Positions 25,801 to 37,800 of a stretch of 64,000 nt of DNA are shown here, piece after piece. The DNA is from Malania oleifera. Lineage: Eukaryota > Streptophyta > Magnoliopsida > Santalales > Ximeniaceae. Location of the stretch: NCBI RefSeq assembly GCF_029873635.1, contig NC_080420.1:34494231-34558230 (forward strand). The letters are read 5' to 3'. A program made the position numbers and the translations under genes. The notes beneath the pieces are model-generated. The model saw only the letters and a program-made list of their open reading frames with translations, did no database searches and was not told the DNA's origin. How positions within the stretch are numbered: the stretch's first letter is position 1; each line of letters starts with the position of its first letter.

Positions 25801-28800
25801 AATCTCATGCTTTATACATCATCAAACCAAATGCAGCATACTACAGGAAGAAAATTAGAATTATCCAATCCTGTGTGATAACAAAGAGAACATTTACCAA
25901 TCTCCAAAAACATAGTAGGCTTGTTTGTTACTGGTCCATGATGAGTAGCCTCCAATGTAACCTAAATTGAAGATGCTATGCAAGTAAATCACCCATTTAT
26001 AATCACAAAAAGAATACAGCATCATGTAACTAAAAAGGAAAATTTAGCATGGAATAATGTTATTAAAAAAATTCATGTGGGGTTACCCAAGGGACAATGC
26101 ACCCTACAAACATTACATAATCTGAACCATCATACAGTTATCATGACAAATTTTCATGAATTATAGGGTTATCAGCCGCATTTTCAATATATGAGTCATT
26201 CTTTGGCACTATATATGTTGGCATTCTCAAGGAGATGGCAAAAACATAAAGAAGTCTCTTGCAGTCTTTCATTTTCATTCATTGGTCACTGTTTGCCACT
26301 ATTATATGTGTTTGCAACGAAGGATGGAAAGACAAATAGCACTCGTTCCATACTTCATCTAAATGACATACAAAGCTGACTGAGGTAAAAAGTAAGTTAG
26401 GGGGCGCTTGGCTTCAGTTATTGTTGTAATATGTGACTCATATGTTGAGTGGAACGCATGTACAAAGAGAAAACATGGTGGAAAACAGATGCTGGTTTGC
26501 AGGACCAAACCGTCAACGGTTGGTTTTCTCCAAGTGCAGAGAAACAGTCGACATTTTTGTTCCTATTATCGACTGTTTGGTCTCGGCTTTAAACCGTCGA
26601 CGGTATGTTTGAAACCGTCAATAGTTTTGCTCGATTACTCAGCAGGTTTTCTAATTTGAATTGGGAAGTTGTATAAGTTGGGTTTCGGGGAGAAAACCTT
26701 CAGGAGAGTTATATATACATGTTGTATGTTGTAACTCTACGTCTTTTGACAGAAGATAGTGAAAAATCACTGCCGTTTGCTCCTATAAATGTAGACATTG
26801 CCGAACCACGTAATTCTTTGTGTTATTATTTTGTTGTTTTCATATAATCTGTGTGATTGTGTTTTTATGTATATTTCACTGTCGGTTGCTGCATTGTAAG
26901 ATTGTTTGTTTCCGCTGCGCATTCATTTGCACAACAAACTGGTATTAGAGCATTAGGTTCTAATGGCTTTTGGAATTTCTTCTGCAAAGTTCGATGTTGT
27001 CAAGTTCGATGAAACGGGAAATTTCGGACTATAGCAAAGGAGGGTTAAAGATCTATTAGCGTAGCAACGTATGGTAAAGGCATTATACGGAGGTCAACCA
27101 GAATGCATGGACGAAACAAGTTGGAAGGAATTGGAAGCAAAGGCTATGTCAACCATCAGGCTTTGCCTGACTAATGACGTGTTGTATCACGTCATGAATG
27201 AGGAATCTCCGGCGGCAGTTTGGCAGAAACTGGAAAGTCGATATGTCTCCAAGTCTTTATCGAACAAGTTGTATCTAAAGAAAAGATTATATTGGCTTAA
27301 GATGGCGGAGGGTTCGGATTTGAACCAACATGTCAATGTATTCAATCAGATTATAAGTGATTTAATGCGGTTGTTGTGAAGTTCGAGGAAGAAGACAAGA
27401 CATTGATGCAATTAAATACCCTACCAGCGTCTCATACGCATGAAAATCAGGTTACTACTCTAACATGGGGGATAAAACCCTGAATTTGGAATAGGTTACA
27501 AGCGCTTCGCTGGATTTTCATCAAAGAAAGAAGGCCAGCGATGAGATTTCACAAGGAGAAGGGCTTGTGGTGAAGGGTAACCAGGAACGTGGGAGAAGCA
27601 AGTTCTAGAGCAGATCGAGTTGTAATAAGTCTCGGTCGTAGTCGAAGAAGAAGAAGGACATAAGGTATTTTAAGTATAGGAAAATTGGGCACATAAAATC
27701 GGATTATCCAAAGTGGAAGAAGGGGAATGTAGAAAATCAAAAGGGTTCGTCAAAATCGGCGAATGTAGTGGAAAAAGGAGACTCAAGGAGCAGTGATGGT
27801 GATATGTTTTCTGTTTCATCGGGTTCAGAACACCTCACGGATTCTTGGATCCTAGATTCGGGATGTTCTTATCACATGACACTAAATAGAAATTGGTTCA
27901 GTTGGTTCTGTTCTAATGGGAAATCATGTTTCATGCATAATTGTTGGAATAGGAAATATCAGAATTAAAATGTATGATGGTGTTGTGAGAACATTATACG
28001 ATGTAAGGCATGTACCAGATCTACGGAAGAATGTGATGTCATTGGGCACTTTAGGTTTAACTTATGGCTGAGATGGAAAACCAGATCGGGAAAAAGATCC
28101 TCGGGTCAAACAATGGAACTGAATACGTTGGAGTTCAAGGAGTTTTGCAAACAACATGGCATAGGGAGACATTTCACAATACGCATGAGACCACAACAGA
28201 ATGTTGTGACGGAAAGGATGGACCGAACTCTAACTGAAAGGGCTCGGTGACTCAGATTGTATGCAGGGCTTGCAAGGAACTTCTTGGTAAAGTCAGTGAG
28301 TATAGCATGTTTCTTGATTAACCGATCGCCAAGCGTATCACTAGATGGAAAAGTCGTAGGAGAGGTTTGGACAGGTAAAGCGGTAGACTACTCCGATTTG
28401 ACAGTGTTTGAATGTTCAGTCGTGCACATTTCTAGTGAGGTGAGATCTAAGCTTAGTGCAATGTCTAGACGATGCATCTTTCTAGGGAATAAAAAAGGTG
28501 AGTTCAAGTTGTGGGATACAATGGCATACAAGGTGGTGATCAGTGGAGACATGATTTTTTATGAGAAAGCCATGGTGCAACATACTCGGGTAGATGAAGA
28601 GAAACAGGTGCCAAAAAACTACAACAGCAATAAGCATGTGATGCATGTGGAGTTGAAGACTCGGGGCAGAGATGACATTTTTCATAATGCAGGAAGTTCA
28701 AACTTAGGAGATCAGCAGTATCATGATATAAACTGTTGCAGAAATGAACATGTGATACAGGTGAAGTTAAAGACTCAGGGTAGAGATGACATTGTTCATA

Positions 28801-31800
28801 ATGCAGGGAATTTTAACTCGAAAGACCAGTAGGATCATAGTGGGCCCAGACGCACTATCAAGCCACCGCCCAGGTATGAATTTGATGATCTAGTGTCTTA
28901 TACATTCTGCAATGCCCCAACCTAGGTCTACCAGGGAGCACTGTGTCTCTCTTCTTCCACCTGGATCAGACAATAGGGGGAGCAGGCCTTATCGGACTAC
29001 TGATTGGCCCCACAAACCAACACGTGTCCTTTTCAATGTGTTTTGTCCTCACTCACACACTTCCTGAGAAAACTTCCCATAAGATCACTCATCCCAAGAT
29101 TACTCCAAGTCAAGCACGCTTAACCGTGCAATTCTTATGGGAAGACTCCCGAAAAAAAACGTGCACCTTATTGATATGGGTAGTAACATCTAATCCTTTT
29201 AAGCCTTTCTTCCACGGGGTATCACATTCTCCCCCACTTACAGAACGCAACGTCCTCGTTGCGAACCCACATTTCCAAATTCAGGCGATGTGAATCTCAT
29301 CACACTTCCGGCTAGGTAATGACTCTGATACCATTTTGTAACGCCCCAACCTGAGTCTGTCAGGGAGCACTGCGTCTCTCCTCCTCCACCTGGACCAGAC
29401 AACAGAGGGGGCGGGCCTTATCGGACTAATGACTGGCCCCACAAACTAATACGTGTCCTTTTCAGTGTGTTTTGTCCTCACTCACACACTTCTTGAGAAA
29501 ACTTCCCAGAAGGTCACCTATCCCAAGATTACTCCAAGTCAGGCAAGCTTAACCGTGGAGTTCATATGGGAAGACTTTCGAAAAGAAAGGTACACCTTGT
29601 TGATATGGATAGTAACATCTAATCTTTTTAAGTCTTTCTTCCATGGGGTATCACACATTCATTACTACCAGCAAGGTTCCTACTATTTTTCAAGAGGTGG
29701 AGATGAGTGCTACGGTGGAAAAGTTGGAGTTACTGCATAAGAATCAGATGTGGGAGTTGGTGGAGATTCCAGAAGGGAAGAGGGAGATAGGATGCAAATA
29801 GGTGATTTTTCTATTGTTTTATGTGAATGACATGTTAATTACTAGGAAGATTTTGATTGAGGTTAATCAGTTGGAAGCTCTGTTGGGAAAAGAATTTGAC
29901 ATGAAGGTTTTGGATGTGGCCAAGAAGTTTTTTGAGTTGGAGATTTGCAAGGGCAGAGCTGCAGGGAGATTGTGATTATCTCAGGGTAGTTTTGTGGAGA
30001 ATGTGTTAAAGAGGTTTAGCATGGTTAATGCAAAAGCAGTATGTATACCATTAGAGAATCAATTTAAATTGTCTACAGCTCAATGCCCAAGGACGGACGA
30101 TGAGGTTCGTGACATATCAAAGGTCCCTTATGCCAGTGCAGGGGAGTGTTTGATGTATGCTATGGTTAGTACAAAACTGGGTCTTGCACAAGCTATCAGT
30201 GTGGATACTTTAGACTATGGCATTATGTTCGGCAGACAACAAAGTGATCTATTAGTTATGGGATTTGTGAATGCAGACTATGCAGGGGACTTAGATGACA
30301 AGAGGTCTACAATTGGGTATGTGTTTACTACTGTGGGAAGTCCTATTTATTGGAAGTCTAGGGTACAGTCTCTAGTTGCACTATCTACAACTAAGTCGGG
30401 GTATATAGCAGTAGCTGAAGCCGCCACGGACAAGTTCAAGCATCACTTGGACTTGGTTTATGTCTTCATTTACTAAAAAGGAGGCGGTCCCAACCTATTG
30501 TCCCAGGTGGAGCAGCGGGTTATGTTTTCGATTTTCTCCTAAGGGGTGTATATTTGCCAAGGTGGAGATTGTTGTAATATGTGGCTCATATGTTGATTGG
30601 AGCACATGTACAAAGAGAAAACATGGTGGCAAACAGATGCAGGTTTGCAGGACCAAACCGTCGAGGGTTTACCTGAAACCGTCGACAATTTTGTCTAGGT
30701 ACAAAGAAACAATCGACGTTTTTGTTCCTGTTACATCAACTATTTGGTATCGGCTTTAAACCGTCAACGGTATGTTTGAAACCGTCAAAGGCTTTGCTCG
30801 GTTACTCAGCACTGGTTTTCCAATTTTGAATTGGGAAGATGTATAGGTTGGGTTTCGGAGGGGGGGAACCTCCATGAGGGTTATATATACATGTTGTATG
30901 TCATAACTCTATGTCTTTTAACAAAAGATAGTGAAAAATCACTACCATTTGCTCCCGTGGATGTAGGCATTGCTGAACTACATAATTTTTCGTGTCATTA
31001 TTTTATTGCTTTCATATATAATCTGTATGATTGTGTTTTTCTGTATATTTCACTGTTAGTTGCTGCATTGTAAGATTGTTTGTTTCTGTTGCGCATTCAT
31101 TTGCACAACAATTATCCTCAAGGATTCTGGGAATGTGGCGTCAAGAATTTTAGATGCCAGCATTTGGATCCCATGAGAATCTACATGGCTAGATATCTCC
31201 AAAATATGTGTATTCCAAATCCACCTCTACCTTAGGTAATCTTAAGGGGTGAAAACTATTTATACCAACCATTACTTCAAGACAAAATTGTTCATTCCTT
31301 TTTAATATTATTATAATCGCTATTATTAAAAATTATTATTATGACTATCTGTTTTTATAACTGTGATTAAATAATTGTTTGTTGTTGTTGTTGTTGCTAC
31401 TACTACCACTGCTACTACTACTACAATTATTATTATAAAATTATTAAAATTAGTATCATATAAGTAATTACAAAAATATACAAAATATTATTATCATTAC
31501 ACGCTATATCATGATGCTAATCTTGTTGAAACAATATTAGAATACCCATTATGCCAAAATACTAAGTACACAAAACAAAAGTATTCTCGTGAGATAGTGA
31601 TCCTATTTCAAAACAATAATAGTACGTACAAAATACGTGCATGCCAGCTCCCCATTTCTCTACTTTTTAATTTCTAAAATAATTGTATTTCTATTTTTAT
31701 TTTTATTGCACTTGTTGATTTTTTTTTTTTTTTTAAGCATAGGAGAGAAACAAATAGAAACGCATTTTCAAACTTCAAAAAATAATATGATTTAATTTTT

Positions 31801-34800
31801 AAAATGGCTATGTTTAATCTCGTTTTGATGATAACAAATCAAGGTTACTTAACATGTTTGTTTAAGTTAAGTTTCAAGGCTTAAGTGTTTTTATAAAATC
31901 AAGTGAGTATGCTAACATGAAGACTTAGGAACTTAGAGAATTTTATCTTGTTAAAGTCTAATATAAGTACTTCGATACTCAATATTGAAGATCGAAGCTC
32001 TTAGGAATTTTTATGGACTTAGAGACCTGTTTTTAAATCATGGAAAATATTTTCATAAAGCCTAAATTAAGTTTTCCAAGTTACAAGTTTAAGTTTTGGA
32101 ACCAAACTTTGAAAAACAAAATGTGGCTAAGTAGTCGGGCGACCGATATGCTACTGACTTTGTTAATGAGCAAACAGAACAGGATCAGGTGACTGAACCA
32201 TCGTGACTAGCCGACTAACCTAGTACTAACTTTTTGAATGGGCTATTTTTAAAGAGCTCAAGCGACTGAACCTATGGCCCAGTTGACTAATGCCTATGTT
32301 TTAAACTTTTAACAGCACGGAACTTATTTCTAAGTTTGGATGATTTGTTTTCCAAACTCAGAGAAAACTCGGGGAAAACAGTCTAAAATCTTTCTACTCT
32401 ATATAAAAGTATTATTCTCGCAAATTAGGTTAACTCATGGCACACATACAATTCAAAAAATGAGTTATATTGCTGAAATTCTTTTCTGAACGGCTGCTGT
32501 GTGTTCTTGCTGAAACATTGAGAAATTATGATTTGATCTTTCAAAATCTACTCTCTATAATCAGATTACTGGTGATATAATCTCGATCTTCATCTCTTTA
32601 TTGATTTTATTGAAGTATATTGTGATTCTAACGTGTACAAATCTGCTCTTTTGAGGAGTATTTCTATTGTACAAACAATCTTGTTTTTGTATGTTTTGTT
32701 ATTGACAGTTCAGGGCTTTGAATCATTACCTAGCAAGAGGATTGTTCTCATTAGAGAGGCATCTCCACCTTGAACGGAGAGAGGGGTACTTCACCTGATA
32801 ACAAAGTGGAAAGGAAAATCCTCAAAGCAGGTTGCTTGAGGCAAGATGTAGGCTGCTGGCCAAACCTTGTAAAAATCTTAGTGTTCGATCTTCTTCTCCC
32901 TATCTCTTTTAATTTCTGCAAAGTTATAATCTGCGCGTATGTTTTATATTCATTGAGAACTTGCTGAATATTGGAAATGCTGAATATTAGGAACTTGCTG
33001 AATATTTGGAATTGTGATTGAATCAAGATTATCATATTGGCTGTCAGTTTGTATTGATTGGATTAAAAATTCAAACAAGCATTAATCTCCAAATTCTTGG
33101 ATGAAATAGCTGAGGTAAAGGTTTGTGATTGATTATTTAATTGAAGCACGAGTGCTAAAATAATCCAAGTTGTATTAAAAAATCATTTACTATTGCTGAA
33201 AATCATATTCTGAAAATTGCTCAACTGAATTGATTGAAGTTTGAGTTTGGATTATATTTTCTAATTTCATATTCAGTATCTAGGACTCCCAATTGGTATA
33301 GTACGGAAGCTATTTTGATATTGTGATTGTGTGGTTGTTGAAGTTTAAATTAAAAAGGGTTAAAGTAATCTGAAATTCCACTAATAAATTTTTAATTACC
33401 CAATTCACCTCCCTCTTGGGAATATATCTTTAATTTCAATTGGTATCAAAGCGTAGGTTGTAGTAAATCCTAACAAGTAGCTACATAAAGATCCCTATGA
33501 CACACTTAGGCGTATCCCCTTTTGGTGAAGGTCAATCTTCATCTAGACCTCCCATTTTCTGCGGTGTAAACTACACTTTCTGGAAAGAATAAATGAGGAT
33601 ATTCTTGCAAACTATGGATTGGAAGGTCTGGAAAGTAGTCGCACATGGTGACTTTATTTCCACTAAGAATGTAGATAATAAGGAAATCCCTAAAGAAGAA
33701 ATTGAATTAAATGACACTGATATGAAGTTGCTGCAGATCAATTCAAGTGCAATGAATGCATTATATTGTGCCTTAGATGCCAATGAATTCAATAGAATAA
33801 TGGAATGTAAATCAGCTAAAGAAATTTGTGATAAGGTTGAAGTAACTTATGAAGGAACGGTTGATGTGAGGGATAGTAGGATTGACATGCTCACCAGCAA
33901 GTATGAGGCTTTTAGGATGAAACCTGCGGAATCTATCACTAGTAAGTATACTAGGCTCACCCACATAATTAATTCCCTTAATGCACTAGGTAAGAACTAC
34001 TCCACATACAAAATGATTAGGAAAATCCTTAGAGGACTTCCTCCTATTTGGGAACCTAAGGCCACTGCCATAACTGAAGGCAGAAACTTGAAAAGTACTT
34101 CCCTAGATGAACTTATAGGATCTCTTCTCATGTATGAGATGGCGATAAATGAAAGAACTACTAAGGATAGTAAACAAAAGAAGTCAATAGCTCTTAAAGC
34201 CCCAAAGGAGAGCTCAAGTGAGGAAGAGGACAATGAGGTGGACAACAATGATCTAGCCCTATTCACTGGACGTCTAGGAAAATTCTTAAAAAAGAATAAA
34301 AGATTTGCTAGAAAATTCAAAGGATCAAAAACAGACAAGGGTGAAACAAGTAAGAGAGAAACAAAAAATGAACCCCTAAAGCCTGAATGTTCACAACTCA
34401 AGAAAGACGCCAAGAAGAAGAAAAAGAAAGTAATGAAAGCAACGACTTGGGATGACTCAAGCTCAAGTGACTCAGAAAGTGAATCAAGTGATCAAGAAAT
34501 TGCTAACCTGTGCTTCATGGCGAGAGACGATGTAGTAAATTCCTATTCAACCTCATCTGCTGAATCTAGTGATGAATCGTGTAATGACTCATGTGAGAGT
34601 ATGCCTTCATATAGTGAAATTCAAACTGAATTATTCTCATTGCATAAAAGGTTCATAAAAGTATCCAAGAGAAACATCACACTAAGAGAACAAAATGAAA
34701 TGTTAATGAACCAATTAGAATCATCAAAATCAGTTGAAAAAGAAAAAGACTCAATTATTGATGAACTTGTAAGTAAAATCAATCAAATGTCTCAAGAACT

Positions 34801-37800
34801 AGTAAAGTTGCAAGTGAATGGTAAAGGTATAAAAGACTTAGAAATGTGTAGTCTTGAAAGTAAAATTGAGGATCAATCTAAAATTATCTATAACTTCACT
34901 AAAGGAAAAGAGAATTTTGATAAACTTGTTGGATCACAAAGAATGTCTTTGGATAAGGAAGGCACAGGATTCAATGGAGTTTAAAACAAAAAGAAAAAGA
35001 ACCTCTACATGGGGTATTTTGTAAAAGCTTCAAAACATTATGCAAGCACATCTTCAACCAATGCATATGAACACATTACGTGTTTCTTATGTGAAGAGAA
35101 TGGACGCATAAAGTTTGAATGTCCACACAAGAGAAAGAATGTTAAATCAAAAACATATGGAGAGTCAAAAATGAATTAAAGCATATTCAAAAAGACCTAA
35201 GAAGGTTTGGGTACCAAAAGTAACATCTTGAATCCTTTCTTCTAGGTTTGCTTTAGGTCCACGCCATCAAAAGACAAATAGTACTTAGATAGTGGATGCT
35301 CAAGGCATATGACCGGAGACAAGTTGAAGTTCACCTCGTTGACACTAAAGGATGGTGGACATGTCACCTTTGGAGACAATGTTAAAGGCAGAATTATCGG
35401 CATCGGTAAAGTCGGTAAGGAACCCTCCTTGGAAATTGATGATGTTTTATTGGTAGCATGACACCTTGTTTATTGTTAATTGGGTTGATAACATATATTC
35501 CATAAACTTTGAAAACCTGATATCTCAAGAAATTAAATGCTTCATAGCCTTGAATGAAGCTAGTTGACTATGGCATAGGAGACTAGGACATGCTAGTATG
35601 GACCTGTTGTCCAAATTAGTTAAAAAGAACTTAGTCAAAGGTCTATCTAACACCAAGTTTGTAAAAGACAAGGTGTATGATGCTTGTCAACTTAGGAAGC
35701 AAACCAAGACAAGTTTTAAGAAGAAGAAGCACATCTCTATTGGTAGGCCACTAGAACTTATTCATCTAGACCTGTTTGGCCCCACCAAAATACAAAGCCT
35801 AGGAGGAAAGCAATACACATTCGTCATAGTTAATGACTATTCCAGGTTTACCTGAGTACTTTCCTATCTTCCAAGGACGAAGCGTGTAAGATGTTGATCA
35901 ACTTAAGTAAGAAGCTTCAAAATCAAAAAGGATATGGTGTTCTAAACATTAGGAGTGACCGAGGTACAGAATTCGAAAATAAAAATGTTGAGAACTTTTG
36001 TGACAAACATGGAATATCTCACAACTTCTCAGCACCTCGTACACCTCAACAAAATGGAGTTGCTGAAAGAAAGAATAGGTCACTTTAGGAAATGGCTAGG
36101 ACCATGCTAAACAATCATAACCTGCCTAAATATTTTTAGGCTGAAGCGGTGAACACCGCTTGTTATATCACGAACAGAGTTTCCCTTAGGACCAACCTAA
36201 AGAAAACCCCATATGAACTTTGGAAGGGAAGAAGACCAAATATATCTTACTTCCATGTATTTGGATCTAAGTGCTTTGTCTTAAATGATGAAGAGGACCT
36301 AAGAAAATTTGATGCTAAATCGGATGAAGGAATATTCTTAAGATATGTTGTGAATAGCAAAGAATTTAGAGTCTACAACAAAAGGACCCTTTCAATCGTA
36401 GAGTCCGTTCATGTAGCATTTGATGAGGCTAATCCATTTTCTTCTAAACTACTGATGTTGATGAAGTAGAAGTTAGAAGTTTAGAAGACTTATCAATTCA
36501 AGAAATAATGGACGAGAGTAATGAAACCAGCACACCTTTGAATAATGACTCTCACGATCAATCTGAATTGCCTAAGGAATGGAAGTTTGTAAGGAATCAC
36601 CCTAAGGACCAAATTATAGGTGAACCTTCACGAGGAGTGTCCACTAGATCATCATTAAAGAATCTGCGCAATCATTGTGCGTTCTTATCTCAAGAGGAAC
36701 CCAAGAACATAAATGAGGCAATTAATGATGAGTAGCCATGCAAGAGGTGTAAAATCAATTTGAAAGAAATAAGATTTGGAAGTTAGTTCCTAGACCCGCT
36801 GATCACTCAGTAATCGGCACTAAATGGGTTTTTAGGAATAAAAAGGATGAGAACGGCATTGTAGTTCATAACAAGGTTAAACTGGCAGCTCAAGGTGACA
36901 ATCAAAAAGAAGGAATAGATTATGATGAAACCTTTGCTCCCATAGCTAGAATGGAAGCAATTAAAATGCTCCTAGCATATGCATCTCACAAGAACTTCAA
37001 ACTCTACCTGTCTAACAAATGGATGTGAAGAGTGCATTTTTGAATGGTTTCATAAATGAATATGTAGCTCAACCTCCTAGGTTTGAGGACTTTTATTTTC
37101 CTAATCATGTGTTTAGACTAACAAAAGCCCTATATAGATTAAAACAAGCTCCTAGAGCTTGGTACGAACGATTAAGTGGCTTCTTGTTAGAAAATGGCTT
37201 TTCTAGAGGGCAAATGGATAGCACCCTGTTCATAAAGTCTAAAAATAATGATATGCTCATCATCCAAATCTATGTTAATGACATTATCTTTGGTGCTACC
37301 AATGAGGAATTATGCAAGGATTTGCTAAATGCATGCAAGATGAGTTTGAAATAAGCATGATGAGCGAGTTGACATATTTCCTTGGTCTTCAAATCAAGCA
37401 AGCTAAGAATGACACATTCATAAATCAATATCAAAGTACATAAAGGACCTGCTCAAGAAATTTGATATAGAGGGTGGCAGGTCATTGGGTATACCAATGA
37501 GCACCTCTATTAGTCTTGATAGAGATGAGCAAGGAAAGCCGATAGATGTAAAATACTACCGTGGCATGATAGGTAGCCCGCTCTATTTGACGGCTAGTAG
37601 ACCTGATATCATGTTCAATGTCTGCATGTGCGCGCTCGTTTTCAAGAGGCTGCTAAAGAATCTCACCAAATAGCAGTCAAGAGGATTTTGAGGTATTTGA
37701 TAGGCATTATAGACTAAGGTTTATGGTATCCTAAAGATACAGCCGTTGAGATGATTAGCTATTCGAATGCGGATTATGCCGGATGTAAAATAGACCGGAA

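Larger units (their letters stand above)
28908..29655 (-). mobile_element. Cassandra-type TRIM with 5S rRNA-derived LTRs
   Basis: A 748-bp terminal-repeat retrotransposon in miniature: LTR 28908-29226, 110-bp interior, LTR 29337-29655, exact 5-bp duplication CATTC (28903-28907, 29656-29660). On the minus strand the interior holds only a tRNA-Met primer site (TGGTATCAGAGTC) and a purine tract (AAGTGGGGGAGAA). Each LTR contains about 76 bp related to the 3' two thirds of plant 5S rRNA, the hallmark of Cassandra elements. It has no coding capacity. It splits the copia B pol relic. Confidence 0.92.
26422..31110 (+). mobile_element. Copia LTR retrotransposon B, internally deleted
   Basis: 4,689 bp, same family as copia A but in plus orientation, so antisense to DTD2. 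LTRs TGTTGTAATATGTG...TTGCACAACA; flanks GTTAT and ATTAT differ at one base. Its RT carries the same internal deletion and YVND change as copia A. It has further lost sequence between protease and integrase. A 748-bp Cassandra TRIM is inserted in its post-integrase linker. Confidence 0.87.

Noticed and set aside
29495-29570. Functional 5S rRNA gene
   Set aside because: Only part of 5S is present, diverged, repeated in both LTRs of a TRIM; it is the Cassandra LTR domain.
33997-34413. 138-codon minus-strand protein
   Set aside because: Antisense shadow of the SIRE-type gag.
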